The notes under the pieces are model-generated. The model saw only the letters and a list, made by a program, of their open reading frames with translations. It was not told where the DNA came from and made no database searches. DNA of 44,765 nt from Opitutia bacterium (lineage in GTDB: Bacteria; Verrucomicrobiota; Verrucomicrobiia; Opitutales; JABJCN01). Every line of letters starts with the position of its first letter. Within the stretch, counting starts at the first letter, position 1. This document shows, piece by piece, positions 7,779 to 16,863 of this stretch. The position numbers were made by a program, and so were the translations under genes. Location: NCBI GenBank assembly GCA_018668635.1, contig JABJCN010000055.1:1-44765 (forward strand). The letters run 5' to 3'.

Positions 7779-10595
7779 CTACTCCGGTGGCGGAGGAAGT
7801 TTAGGCTTGGGCGGGGAAGCAACTTCCGGGTCCGGGCCAACAGGAACAGGTTCAGGAACTTTCGTGGACTCGGGCTCATTAACCTGACCAACAGGCTTGA
7901 GCTCGGGAGCCTTGGGCTCAAGTATAGGGGGCAATCGCGTGGTATCCTCATCAGATGATACTCCTTTATTCTGATAGACTTCCAGTTCCTTAACGGTCCA
8001 GGGACCGCGTGTCCCGACTTCTGATCGAATGCGCTTAACAGTCTCGGCAGAAACAACGGGGCCACTATTGCCCCACGCATTACGAGTGTATGTAATGACA
8101 GCGGCAATATCCGTGTCAGACCATTCCCTCCAGATTGTGGGGATGAAAGGCACGCTTCCGTAATCCTTACCTAAAACCCGAGTAGGCCCTTGAAGACCAT
8201 TCAAAACGATTCGAACGACAACATCATCTGGCTCAAGACCCCAGTCCGCACCGGCTAGTGGAGGAAATATATCCGTTAGTCCCTTACCGCTAGGTTGATG
8301 ACAAGTCACACAAGCACCTGGCCTACTGTATAATTTTTTTCCCCTGGCAAAAAACTCGGGATTAATCCTACTGTCATTCAGTCTAGGATTCTGCGTTAAT
8401 ACTTCAGACACGGATTTCGGTTCAAGCACAGACAGTGCAGGCGAGGGTGGTGAATCCGGATCAGATGGGACCGGGGGCGACTTCAAGACTTCAGGGGTGA
8501 TAATCTGGGGAACTATCTCAGGGATCTGTAATGCAGGTAAGTCGACCTGGACTTTGGGTAATGAATTCTCAGGCACTGCCTGAGGCAAATCCAGCTCCGG
8601 GACTGCGTACTCCAAAACCCTGGCAGTTAGAGGGATGGCCTTTGTTATATCGAGTGTGGGTTTTCCTGTCTTGTAATCAACCAGAGCGCCTTCATCGATG
8701 GCTTCCAGGAAATATTCCACCCGACCGTCAAGGAATAGAACATGACCACCTTGTCCACGAAACGGGGAATCAAATACCCAGCGCCCGTTGGTCTGTAGGC
8801 CTCGCGTCCAAGCCAGGGGGACATTTTCAACTTTGGCATCCGAAGGAATGCCCGCAACAAGCGTCAATGAAAAAGGTGATCCTGGAAAAGATTTGTCCCG
8901 GACCGAATCCGCCAAGTCCCCGAAATGCCCTTCCACGGAGAGATCGCCGTCGACTCGATAGATGGATGCATCATCAAATCCAGTCTTATTTGCAATCTCA
9001 AGTGCCCAACCATGGACGCCAGCAGTATCCGCCGGGACATGGGCCCCATCCGTCTCCTGCAAATACTCCTGGTAGATGAGGCCCAGTTGCCTCATTTTCA
9101 GGGAGGCATCCCCATCATCAAGCGGGGCAATAGAAAACGCCGGGCCCATGGAGGATTCACTCTTGAGGGCAGTGAACCACATCGCGCCCATGACCAAGGG
9201 GTTCGGCAACATGGCCATGAAAAAATTACCCTTGTGGGAAAAAACCTGATTGGCGGAAATGAGAAAACCATCGTCCTGGTTTCGGTATACAGCAGCTTGG
9301 GGCTTTTTTAAATGGCCCAGCATACCCAGTGCCATTGGAAGAGCCTTCTGTGCATCTTCCTCCCCTTCCGCAAGCTCGATGATAATTCCACCGACAGCAT
9401 CAACAATGTCAGGAGAAAAGTAGGTAAAGCTGTTTCCTGAATGAGGCAAACCCTCAACAGCCTTCTGGAAATTGAGATCCTTCCGGATTCCACCCGAATT
9501 GGAAAGGCATGCAGTCATGAAATCCGGGCGCGAAACCAGGACCAAACGGCCTGTTGCCTCCTCGTGTAACAGATATGGCTTGTAGCCCTTGGCACCGGGA
9601 GGCATCTGTCCGGCAAACCCGAACCCATGCCAACCATTGACACTAAACGGTTCAATCTCCTGAACATTTTCAAATTCCTTGGCCAACTTATCAACCAGCC
9701 AGCCCAGATTCTCCAGGCTGAAATAAAAATCCACAAGGGGGATTGTCACAGTTTGGGGTTTGGGCGCATCGATAACCTCCTCCAACCCCGTCGATGCCGG
9801 AGGAGGTGTATTTGGTTGTGCATCAGTGGGGTCTTTCTGCAAATCGTGGTCAAAATCTTCTTCTACCTTAAATGGTTCCTCAAAACCACTTGGACTCGGC
9901 GATACAGGAAGGGGAACGTCCAAAGTGCCTTCTGGGTCCATTCGAATAATGGCAATGACCCGGGTGTCCAGTTGGGTTATCAATTCCTTCCAGGTAAAGT
10001 CCATGCCCTCGGGCTTCTGCTGCATCAAACCCTTGAATATCTGGACACCGGGAGGCCCCATTGATCGTTCCATGAAGGACAGCGCCACATCGTGGAAGGC
10101 CTTCAGGTTCAGGTCCTGCTCCAAGACCATGTCCGTCCCTGAGGGAGCCATCTGCCAGGTGCCAAAAAGATGCGGTTCACCGCCCATGACGCGGAAAAGT
10201 CCCTGCAAACCGTCCTCCATGAGCACGAAAGACTTGTTCCGAAATATATCACCCTCCTTGTACGAGCTTAGCCCGATTGCCTGAATATTGTCCACTCCCA
10301 GTAAATCCAGTACGGCCTCCAAATCAAGACTCGCCAACCACGGCGGCATCTCCGATTCCTTCGTGGTCTCCTCCTTGAACAACGCCATCATTTCCTGAAC
10401 CTGGCCAACTATTCGTGAAACATCACCATCCACATCCAGAAACCCATATACAGGGCCACCGAGATCCAGATACTGCGCCACCTTTTCAAAATTGGGCGAC
10501 TGTTTTTCTGATGGCAATAGGTTCGGGGAACGATCCTCTGCAGATAGGGACAAAACAACCCAAACCATACATAATAGAAGTGTTGCTTGCTTCAT
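7779..10595 (-). CDS. Large secreted protein with a C-terminal cytochrome c-like domain and an H-x9-DG-like motif
   Basis: A 938-residue protein with a signal peptide (MKQATLLLCMVWVVLSLSA). Residues about 30-600 match no family I can name. A segment ending in GGHVLFLDGRVEYF (about 617-630), preceded by PLAWTRGLQTNGRWVFDSP, resembles the C-terminal H-x9-DG motif of DUF1559 prepilin-like proteins. A Pro-rich linker (about 665-725) leads to a cytochrome c-like domain with the heme motif CVTCH (762-766) and FPPLAGADW, VLNGLQGP and AAVITYTRNAWGN, all typical of class I c-type domains. No methionine occurs after the heme motif, so the usual distal ligand is missing. The C-terminus is Pro-rich and ends PPPPE. 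It is probably periplasmic or cell-surface; its function is unknown. Nothing adjacent suggests an electron-transfer partner. Confidence 0.8.
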   Translation of the reverse strand: MKQATLLLCMVWVVLSLSAEDRSPNLLPSEKQSPNFEKVAQYLDLGGPVYGFLDVDGDVSRIVGQVQEMMALFKEETTKESEMPPWLASLDLEAVLDLLGVDNIQAIGLSSYKEGDIFRNKSFVLMEDGLQGLFRVMGGEPHLFGTWQMAPSGTDMVLEQDLNLKAFHDVALSFMERSMGPPGVQIFKGLMQQKPEGMDFTWKELITQLDTRVIAIIRMDPEGTLDVPLPVSPSPSGFEEPFKVEEDFDHDLQKDPTDAQPNTPPPASTGLEEVIDAPKPQTVTIPLVDFYFSLENLGWLVDKLAKEFENVQEIEPFSVNGWHGFGFAGQMPPGAKGYKPYLLHEEATGRLVLVSRPDFMTACLSNSGGIRKDLNFQKAVEGLPHSGNSFTYFSPDIVDAVGGIIIELAEGEEDAQKALPMALGMLGHLKKPQAAVYRNQDDGFLISANQVFSHKGNFFMAMLPNPLVMGAMWFTALKSESSMGPAFSIAPLDDGDASLKMRQLGLIYQEYLQETDGAHVPADTAGVHGWALEIANKTGFDDASIYRVDGDLSVEGHFGDLADSVRDKSFPGSPFSLTLVAGIPSDAKVENVPLAWTRGLQTNGRWVFDSPFRGQGGHVLFLDGRVEYFLEAIDEGALVDYKTGKPTLDITKAIPLTARVLEYAVPELDLPQAVPENSLPKVQVDLPALQIPEIVPQIITPEVLKSPPVPSDPDSPPSPALSVLEPKSVSEVLTQNPRLNDSRINPEFFARGKKLYSRPGACVTCHQPSGKGLTDIFPPLAGADWGLEPDDVVVRIVLNGLQGPTRVLGKDYGSVPFIPTIWREWSDTDIAAVITYTRNAWGNSGPVVSAETVKRIRSEVGTRGPWTVKELEVYQNKGVSSDEDTTRLPPILEPKAPELKPVGQVNEPESTKVPEPVPVGPDPEVASPPKPKLPPPPE

Positions 10596-10869
10596 AATTC
10601 TAAAGATTCAATTAGGCAATTACTAGAATGCAAAAATCCTAACCCCATGCAACACACAAACCCGACAGAAAAATTCCAGAGATAAAAATCGATTGCCCCT
10701 TCATCATGGTGGATGGTGCAAAAATATCTTACGCCTCCATCGTTATAAATACTCCCTATCGAGTTGATAGATACCTTGATCGGAGGTTCCTCTCGTCGAG
10801 ATTGCCGATCACCACCAGCACGGAATCTATGGCTTTGCATACATGCATCAGACTGAAGCAACAAAGCGT
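10596..10869. other. Intergenic region with a nested hairpin
   Basis: 274 bases between the ArsC-like gene and the 938-residue protein gene, both on the minus strand. It contains a nested inverted repeat at 10777-10811: TGATCGG pairs with CCGATCA, and TCTCG-T-CGAGA lies inside. No T-run follows on the minus strand, so a plain terminator is unlikely. An open frame spans the region but lacks coding character. Confidence 0.45.
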
Positions 10870-11223
10870 CTAAAATAGTTCGATTACATTTTCTGGTGGT
10901 CGCCCCAGCACAGCCTTGGAACCACAAACGACAATAGGGCGCTCAATGAGAATGGGATTCTCTGCAAGAATCTGCAACCACTCGGACTCTGACCGTTCAT
11001 CCTTTTTGCTTAAACCTAGTTTCTTGAAAATCGACTCCCCCGTGCGAGTCCACTCAAGGGGCACTTTACCCAACTTTTCACCAATCGCATCCAATTTATT
11101 AGCAGAAGGCACTTCCTTCAAGTACTCCACAACCTCAAGGGAAACGCCTTTGTTTTTAAGTAAGGCCAATGTCTGTCGACTCTTGCTGCAACGCGGGTTA
11201 TGGTATATTGTAAAGTTGGCCAT
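10870..11223 (-). CDS. ArsC/Spx-family reductase (arsenate reductase-like)
   Basis: A 117-residue thioredoxin-fold protein of the ArsC/YfgD family. The ATG at 11223 starts MANFTIYHNPRCSKSRQTL, with the active cysteine at C12 in the CSKSR loop. WTRTGESIFKKLGL, ILIERPIVV and the closing GRPPENVIELF are all family-typical, including the arginines used for arsenate binding in true ArsC. Glutaredoxin-dependent arsenate reduction is the textbook role, but many such proteins are not part of an ars operon and none is visible here, so the true substrate is uncertain. An in-frame upstream ATG (11313) gives an unrelated extension and is rejected. Confidence 0.85.
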   Translation of the reverse strand: MANFTIYHNPRCSKSRQTLALLKNKGVSLEVVEYLKEVPSANKLDAIGEKLGKVPLEWTRTGESIFKKLGLSKKDERSESEWLQILAENPILIERPIVVCGSKAVLGRPPENVIELF

Positions 11224-11309
11224 GATTGTCTGAAATTTGAATGTTGTGGAGACGATAGATTTGATAGTGGTTCCAATTGGACACCCCAAGTGAATCAAAT
11301 TCGGGAATA

Positions 11310-12056
11310 TCAATCAATAAGTAGCTGCGTTGAAAGCTCTTTTGCCCTTTTAATCTGCTCTGGGGACATTTCCATTAAAATAGAATCGAAAGACTCGGAT
11401 GCACCAGATACACCCTTGAGAGCACTAACCTCAAACCGAGAACAGGCAGCAACAATGTCAATTGGAACACCTTTCCCATCTCGATATGCGATACCTAATT
11501 GATAGATAGCCCCAGCATGGCCATTGCTTGCAGCCTTAGTAAACCATTTGGTTGCCTCTTTAGCATCTTTGGGAACACCTCTCCCGATTAAATGCATGTA
11601 GCCAAGCTCAGTCTCTCCAATACCCTTTTTCGACGCCATTAGGAACCATTTAACAGCTTGCTCGAAATTCTGCGATACTCCTTTTCCTTCGTGATAAAGG
11701 AATCCGAGATTGTTCTGTGCCCGCGGACATCCTTGTTCAGCCAACTTCTTGATACCTTCAATAAATTCAGGTATCATTGTATCGTCTTTGACGAGAAACC
11801 AAAGATTATATTTGCCGACAGGGTTTTCGGCATCTGCTGACTTGATAGCCCACTGCTTGGCAGTAGCCATATCAATTATGACACCAAATTCTCCACCCCG
11901 CAGAACCTCTGAGTAAGAAGCCATATAATAAGGGTCACCAGCTTCTGCTTTGCTTTTGATGACAGCCAAGGTATCTTCGGACCATGGGGGCTTTGATTCA
12001 TTTGAGCAACCAGAGAAAATCAAGACCAAAAAAAATAGGAGAGTTGACGTTTTCAT
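11310..12056 (-). CDS. Sel1-repeat lipoprotein
   Basis: A 248-residue protein starting at the ATG at 12056 (MKTSTLLFFLVLIFSGCSN). The lipobox FSGC marks it as a lipoprotein, probably attached to the outer or inner membrane. At least three Sel1/TPR-like repeats follow, for example AQNNLGFLYHEGKGVSQNFE, ETELGYMHLIGRGVPKDAKE and AIYQLGIAYRDGKGVPIDIV, each about 36 residues long. Sel1 proteins act as scaffolds for protein contacts; the partner is unknown. The longer frame reaching 12227 runs antisense through tRNA-Ser and is not real. The ArsC-like gene begins 86 bases downstream. Confidence 0.87.
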   Translation of the reverse strand: MKTSTLLFFLVLIFSGCSNESKPPWSEDTLAVIKSKAEAGDPYYMASYSEVLRGGEFGVIIDMATAKQWAIKSADAENPVGKYNLWFLVKDDTMIPEFIEGIKKLAEQGCPRAQNNLGFLYHEGKGVSQNFEQAVKWFLMASKKGIGETELGYMHLIGRGVPKDAKEATKWFTKAASNGHAGAIYQLGIAYRDGKGVPIDIVAACSRFEVSALKGVSGASESFDSILMEMSPEQIKRAKELSTQLLID

Positions 12057-12159
12057 GGTATTCAAAAAATGTATAGGGGAGGCTATTCGGGGAAGAAGAC
12101 TGGTTGTAAATGCCGTCCCCATCCGGTCATAAAATTCCTTAAAATAATACAAAAGGAAG

Positions 12160-12249
<90 letters not shown>

Positions 12250-12508
12250 GAAATAATAGAATAGAAGGCGAGGAATTTGGATATTTTCGGTGTCGGGTCA
12301 ATGCGGAAAGAGAAGAAACAATTCAATTTAGAGCATGCGAATTTAAATAGAGAGAAATTTAAATCTTTATTCGCTTGGGAAAAGTGAAGATCTCGAAGTG
12401 AGGTATTGTTGCTGTTCTAATGCCTTCCTCCAGATTTGTTGAAAAGGTAAATTATTGGAGATTTGTCGCTTGCACCCAATAAGGAGCACTCTAACGTTCC
12501 GCGCCAAA
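12250..12508. other. Region between tRNA-Ser and nuoB
   Basis: 259 bases that should contain the promoters for the minus-strand tRNA and the plus-strand nuo operon. I see no confident promoter. An AAGGAG-like sequence (12480-12485) lies about 23 bases before the nuoB ATG, too far for normal use. No nuoA-like frame is present here. Confidence 0.5.
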
Positions 12509-13036
12509 ATGAACCGCCAAAAAGAAACTCTGGCATATAACTCAAAAGTTGAGGGTGAAGTAATTGTTACCCGTTCAGATGCCGTCATAAACTGGATTCG
12601 ACAAAACTCGGTGTGGCCAATGCCGATGGGGTTGGCATGTTGCGCCATTGAATTGATGGCTTCAGCGGCCTCAAAATTTGATATCAGTCGATTTGGTATG
12701 GAAGTGATGCGGTTTTCGCCCCGGCAAGCGGACTGCATGATTGTTGCGGGAACAGTGACTTACAAAATGGCGGAAGTGGTGCGGCGCATATACGACCAAA
12801 TGCCAGACCCCAAATGGGTCGTGGCGATGGGAGCATGCGCGTCAACCGGAGGGATGTACCGTTCTTACGCCGTATTACAGGGAGTGGACCAGGTGGTGCC
12901 TGTGGATGTCTACATTAGTGGATGCCCTCCACGACCTGAGGCTTTACTGGATGCAATGAGGAAACTACAGAAAAAAATAGGGCAGGAGAACTCAACAAAG
13001 AATCTCCTTTCACCCCGCGAAACCACGGCGGTGTAG
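12509..13036 (+). CDS. nuoB: NADH-quinone oxidoreductase subunit B
   Basis: A 175-residue subunit of the complex I connecting arm that binds cluster N2, the last Fe-S centre before quinone. The four ligand cysteines are in GLACCAIEL (C44, C45), [10 protein letters not shown] (C110) and [10 protein letters not shown] (C139). The ATG at 12509 gives [10 protein letters not shown]; the frame extends upstream to a TTG at 12455, but that extension has no similarity to NuoB. It is the first gene of the operon seen here, where nuoA would normally precede it. An 82-base gap with a hairpin separates it from nuoC. Confidence 0.96.
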   Translation: MNRQKETLAYNSKVEGEVIVTRSDAVINWIRQNSVWPMPMGLACCAIELMASAASKFDISRFGMEVMRFSPRQADCMIVAGTVTYKMAEVVRRIYDQMPDPKWVVAMGACASTGGMYRSYAVLQGVDQVVPVDVYISGCPPRPEALLDAMRKLQKKIGQENSTKNLLSPRETTAV

Positions 13037-13053
13037 TTCTTGAATTGATGAAA

Positions 13054-13105
13054 CTGATAATCCGGAAATTCTTCTCGGATGGCTTTAATAGAGTTATCTT
13101 ATCAG
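13054..13105 (+). promoter_or_regulatory. Nested hairpin between nuoB and nuoC
   Basis: CTGATAA (13054-13060) pairs with TTATCAG (13099-13105), and inside it ATCCG (13060-13064) pairs with CGGAT (13076-13080). It fills the largest gap between the early nuo genes and ends 13 bases before the nuoC start. It may stabilise or separate the nuoB segment of the mRNA. No T-run follows. Confidence 0.4.
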
Positions 13106-13118
13106 AAAATCTCAAGTA

Positions 13119-13751
13119 ATGCAAACGGCACCAGAATTCCTCCGTAATTATGATTTCCTCTCCGAACGGGAGACTGGGGATTGCCCCTCAGTCCTCTGCC
13201 CTGCAGACAGGGTAATTGAGTTTGTAAAAGAATTGAGAGACGTACATGGCTACGATATGCTGGTCGACTTGACCGCGGTGGATTGGGACAAGGAATCTCC
13301 AAGATTTATGGTCATCTGCCATTTTCTTTCATCCCAAAAACATCTATATCTACGTGTAGCAGTAAACTGTCCGGAAGACGAGTCACCGGAAGTGCCCTCT
13401 CTGGCTGAAATTTTCCCCGCCGCAGACTGGCATGAGAGGGAATGCTTCGATATGTTTGGCATCCGCTTCAAGGATCACCCAAACCTCAAGCGCATCCTTA
13501 TGTGGGATGATTACCCTTATTATCCACTCCGAAAAGAGTTTCCATTGGCCGGAATCGAAACCCCACTACCATCTGCAGAAATTGCGGAGGTAACAGGCAC
13601 CAAGGTTAAACCAGCACCAATGATGGGTGGCCCATTTGTTGCTCCGGCAGAAGGACATGTGAGCGAAAGCGAACCGCGTGCCAGAGATGAAAGTTGGACA
13701 GAGGACGAGCCCAAACCGGCAAAGAAAATCCCGGAAACCAAAAGGCAATGA
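13119..13751 (+). CDS. nuoC: NADH-quinone oxidoreductase subunit C
   Basis: A 210-residue connecting-arm subunit of complex I. The signature WHERECFDMFGIRFKDHPNL is followed by RILMWDDYPYYPLRKEFP, both diagnostic for the 30-kDa subunit. It has no redox centre and supports NuoD around the quinone site. The C-terminal 50 residues or so (from TKVKPAPMMGG on) form a charged, Pro/Glu/Lys-rich tail beyond the core. NuoC and NuoD are separate genes here, not fused as in enterobacteria. The stop overlaps the nuoD start as ATGA. Confidence 0.95.
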   Translation: MQTAPEFLRNYDFLSERETGDCPSVLCPADRVIEFVKELRDVHGYDMLVDLTAVDWDKESPRFMVICHFLSSQKHLYLRVAVNCPEDESPEVPSLAEIFPAADWHERECFDMFGIRFKDHPNLKRILMWDDYPYYPLRKEFPLAGIETPLPSAEIAEVTGTKVKPAPMMGGPFVAPAEGHVSESEPRARDESWTEDEPKPAKKIPETKRQ

Positions 13752-14986
13752 AGCAAAAGACTGAAATATCTCTTGGTGACGTTGCCTCAAGGTCAGCACA
13801 GGCCGAAAGCGAAATCCCCACAGAACGCATGGCCCTAAACGTGGGGCCTTCTCATCCCACAACACATGGTGTCCTAAGGCTCCTCATTGAAATGGATGGC
13901 GATGTCGTAACAAAGTGCGAACCCGTGATAGGTTATCTCCACCGAGGTGACGAGAAAATTGCCGAAAGCATGACTTACAATCAGTTCGTGCCATTCACTG
14001 ATCGCTTGGACTACCTTGCGCCGTTGGCAAACAACGTGGCTTACGCAATCGCCGTGGAACAACTTGCCAGCATAACCATACCTGAACGAGGACAGGCTCT
14101 GCGGGTCCTCATCTGCGAACTGGCACGTCTGTCATCGCACCTTCTAGGTCTTGGTGTTTATGGAATGGACGCAGGGGCGTGGACCCCCTTCATGTACACC
14201 TTCACGGAACGCGAAAAGCTTTATGACCTTTTTGAAAAGCTAACTGGGGCCCGTTTCACCACAAGCTATACTCGTATAGGTGGAGTGGCTCGTGATGTTC
14301 CAGAAGGATGGCTTGGCGAGGTCAAGAAATTTTGCAACGAGTTACCCAAAACCTTGAATGACGTAGACAAACTGCTGACCAGGAACAGAATTTTCTATGA
14401 TCGCACCAAAGGAGTTGGAACCATCAGCAAGGAAGACGCCCTCGCCTATGGTCTTACCGGAGCCAATCTAAGAGCCTGTGGCATCGACCTTGATCTCCGC
14501 AAGGACAAGCCATACAGCGGTTACGAACAATACGATTTCGATGTACCAATAGGTTCTACCGGCGACTGCTACGACCGATACTTGGTCAGGATGGAGGAAA
14601 TCTACCAGAGCATCCGTATTTGCCACCAAGTAATCGATAAATTTCCCAGTGGTCCTTGGTACGCAGAGGATGCAGAGAAAATTTTTGCACCACCAAAGGA
14701 TAAAATCCTCACCAGCATGGAGGAACTTATCCAAAACTTCATGATAGTCACAGAGGGTCCGCAGATTCCCGAGGGAGAAGTCTATTTTGAGGCAGAAAAC
14801 CCCAAGGGTGCCCTGGGCTTCTTTATTGTCTCCAAGGGTGGTGGTGTCCCCTACCGAATGAAAATCCGAGCCCCAAGTTTCTCCGCACTAAGCATACTGG
14901 AAAAAATGGCTCCAGGACATATGCTTACAGACCTGACTGTCATCTTGGGCAGTCTCGACTTTGTCATGGGGGAATGCGACCGCTAA
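13748..14986 (+). CDS. nuoD: NADH-quinone oxidoreductase subunit D
   Basis: A 412-residue 49-kDa subunit that forms the quinone-binding pocket with NuoB. LNVGPSHPTTHGVLRLLIEMDGD and IGYLHRGDEKIAE are the family signatures, and the closing ILGSLDFVMGECDR is the conserved C-terminus. The ATG at 13748 overlaps the nuoC stop (ATGA). The longer frame from 13694 merely runs back into nuoC. The [NiFe]-hydrogenase-related cysteines are absent, as in all NuoD proteins. Confidence 0.96.
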   Translation: MKQKTEISLGDVASRSAQAESEIPTERMALNVGPSHPTTHGVLRLLIEMDGDVVTKCEPVIGYLHRGDEKIAESMTYNQFVPFTDRLDYLAPLANNVAYAIAVEQLASITIPERGQALRVLICELARLSSHLLGLGVYGMDAGAWTPFMYTFTEREKLYDLFEKLTGARFTTSYTRIGGVARDVPEGWLGEVKKFCNELPKTLNDVDKLLTRNRIFYDRTKGVGTISKEDALAYGLTGANLRACGIDLDLRKDKPYSGYEQYDFDVPIGSTGDCYDRYLVRMEEIYQSIRICHQVIDKFPSGPWYAEDAEKIFAPPKDKILTSMEELIQNFMIVTEGPQIPEGEVYFEAENPKGALGFFIVSKGGGVPYRMKIRAPSFSALSILEKMAPGHMLTDLTVILGSLDFVMGECDR

Positions 14987-14991
14987 AGGAC

Positions 14992-15471
14992 ATGGAACTC
15001 TCACAAGAAACCATAGCAAAGATCGATGCACGGGTTGAAAAATATCCGACAAAGCGAAGTGCTGCACTACCCCTTCTGCACCTTGTACAGGAAGAGAAGG
15101 GGTACATCCCCGACGAGGCAATTGAGTGGATTGCGAAGCGGCTTGAGCTCAACCCAATCAATATCTACGAGATCATTACCTTCTACCCGATGCTCAAGCG
15201 CAAGCCAATGGGAAGGAAGCACGTTCGCGTCTGTCGGACACTCTCCTGCGCCCTGCGCGGCGGATACCAAGTCTGCAAGTCCCTTCAGGAGCAGCTTGGC
15301 TGCAAACTCGATGAAACCTCCGCAAATGGAGAATTTTCCATTGAGTTCGTTGAATGCCTCGCAAGTTGTGGAACGGCCCCCGTCATTATGGTGAACGAAA
15401 ATCACCATGAAAATATGGATGAGGAAAAAACCATTGCCCTCTGCCGGGAGCTAAAGAAAAACACCACCTGA
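14992..15471 (+). CDS. nuoE: NADH-quinone oxidoreductase subunit E
   Basis: A 159-residue subunit of the NADH-dehydrogenase module carrying the [2Fe-2S] cluster N1a. The ligands are C81 and C86 (VCRTLSCALRGG) and C122 and C126 (ECLASCGTAPV). The N-terminal helical part (KRSAALPLLHLVQEEKGYIP) is typical. Two ATG codons are possible: 14992, preceded by AAAGGAC and placed just after the nuoD stop, and 14974, which would overlap nuoD by 13 bases and add six residues. I prefer 14992. nuoF follows after 10 bases. Confidence 0.94.
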   Translation: MELSQETIAKIDARVEKYPTKRSAALPLLHLVQEEKGYIPDEAIEWIAKRLELNPINIYEIITFYPMLKRKPMGRKHVRVCRTLSCALRGGYQVCKSLQEQLGCKLDETSANGEFSIEFVECLASCGTAPVIMVNENHHENMDEEKTIALCRELKKNTT

Positions 15472-15481
15472 ATCAAACGTT

Positions 15482-16828
15482 ATGCCAGAGGAACACCGCA
15501 TCATCCTGAAACATGCAGACGAGCCCGATTACACCCGGGATATCGACTGCTACCTCAAGCACGGTGGCTATGAAATCCTTCAGAAGGCATTTAAGATGAA
15601 ACCAGATGAGATTCATCAGGAAGTCATGGACTCAGGCCTTCGCGGGCGCGGTGGAGCCGGATTCCCCACCGGCCTGAAGTGGAAGTTCCTTGACCGCAAG
15701 TCAGGTAAACCCATCTACCTTGTCTGCAACGCTGACGAATCAGAACCTGGTACGTTCAAGGACAAGCAGATCATGTATAAGGATCCGCACCAGCTAATTG
15801 AGGGGATGATAATTTCTGCATTCTCAATCCAAGCTAAACAAGCTTTTATCTATATCCGTGGTGAATTTTTCGAAGGAGCCCGGATTCTGGAGGAGGCCAT
15901 TGAGGAAGCCCGGGCCAAAAAATTCCTTGGGGAAAATATCCTGAACTCTGGATTCTCCTGTGATATCGTTGTCCATCGCGGGGCAGGAGCTTACATTTGT
16001 GGTGAAGAAACAGGTCTTATAGAATCCCTTGAAGGAAAACGTCCCTACCCGAGAATTAAGCCACCGTATTTCCCTGCAGTTCTCGGACTCTATCAAAGCC
16101 CGACCATCGTCAACAATGTCGAGACCCTGTGTAATGTTAAGCACATCGTGGAAATGACTGGTAAGGAATTTTCAAAAATCGGATCTCCCGGCAATACTGG
16201 TACGCGAATCTGGTGCGTATCAGGACATGTACAGAAACCAGGTTACTACGAATTTCCCTGTGGAGGACTTACCATGGGTGAAATGATTAATGAGGTGTGT
16301 GGCGGACTAATGCCCGGACGCAAACTTAAGGCAATCATCCCTGGCGGTTCATCTGCAAAGGTTCTTCGCGCTGACGAACGCTTCAAAGGCAAGTTAAAGG
16401 ACGGCAGCGAATTTGACTGGGGCATATGGGATATCCCATTGGACTTTGATGGCCCCGCAGCCGCTGGCTCCATGTCTGGGTCTGGTGGAATTATTATCAT
16501 GGATGACTCAACAGACATCGTCCAGGCGCTTTCAAATATAACAGCATTCTACGCACACGAAAGCTGCGGCCAGTGCACTCCCTGCCGAGAGGGTGTCCAA
16601 TGGATGCGCAAGATATCCAAAAGGATGTGCGGCGGTGATGCAAGGGAGGAGGATGCCGATTTGCTCCTTTCTATCGCCAATCAAATCGAAGGCCGTACAA
16701 TATGTGCATTTGGGGAAGCGGCTGCATGGCCGGTACAAAGCTTTGTCGATAAATTTAAGGACGAATTTAAAGCCTACGCCGAGACCAGTCCAGTTTCAAG
16801 TGAGAGCGGTGACAAACAACTGGTGTAA
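15482..16828 (+). CDS. nuoF: NADH-quinone oxidoreductase subunit F
   Basis: A 448-residue subunit that binds NADH, FMN and the [4Fe-4S] cluster N3, the electron entry point of complex I. GRGGAGFPTGLKW (55-67) contacts NADH/FMN, and GAGAYICGEETGLIESLEGK completes the flavin site. The cluster cysteines are C362, C365 and C368 (ESCGQCTPCREG) plus C408 (GRTICAFG). Length is normal for the family. It lies 10 bases after nuoE and 35 before nuoG, keeping the NADH module together. Confidence 0.96.
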   Translation: MPEEHRIILKHADEPDYTRDIDCYLKHGGYEILQKAFKMKPDEIHQEVMDSGLRGRGGAGFPTGLKWKFLDRKSGKPIYLVCNADESEPGTFKDKQIMYKDPHQLIEGMIISAFSIQAKQAFIYIRGEFFEGARILEEAIEEARAKKFLGENILNSGFSCDIVVHRGAGAYICGEETGLIESLEGKRPYPRIKPPYFPAVLGLYQSPTIVNNVETLCNVKHIVEMTGKEFSKIGSPGNTGTRIWCVSGHVQKPGYYEFPCGGLTMGEMINEVCGGLMPGRKLKAIIPGGSSAKVLRADERFKGKLKDGSEFDWGIWDIPLDFDGPAAAGSMSGSGGIIIMDDSTDIVQALSNITAFYAHESCGQCTPCREGVQWMRKISKRMCGGDAREEDADLLLSIANQIEGRTICAFGEAAAWPVQSFVDKFKDEFKAYAETSPVSSESGDKQLV

Positions 16829-16863
16829 ACAACCTTATTTAATCTGAATTTTCTACCAAAAGC

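Noticed and set aside
10592-10927. 111-residue minus-strand open frame between the ArsC-like and heme-protein genes
   Set aside because: It overlaps both neighbours, has no recognisable domain and its composition looks random.
12455-12508. Longer nuoB beginning at TTG 12455
   Set aside because: The added 18 residues do not match NuoB and the standard N-terminal region begins after the ATG at 12509.
12367-12738. 123-residue minus-strand frame over the start of nuoB
   Set aside because: It lies antisense to a certain gene and has no family similarity; it is a shadow.
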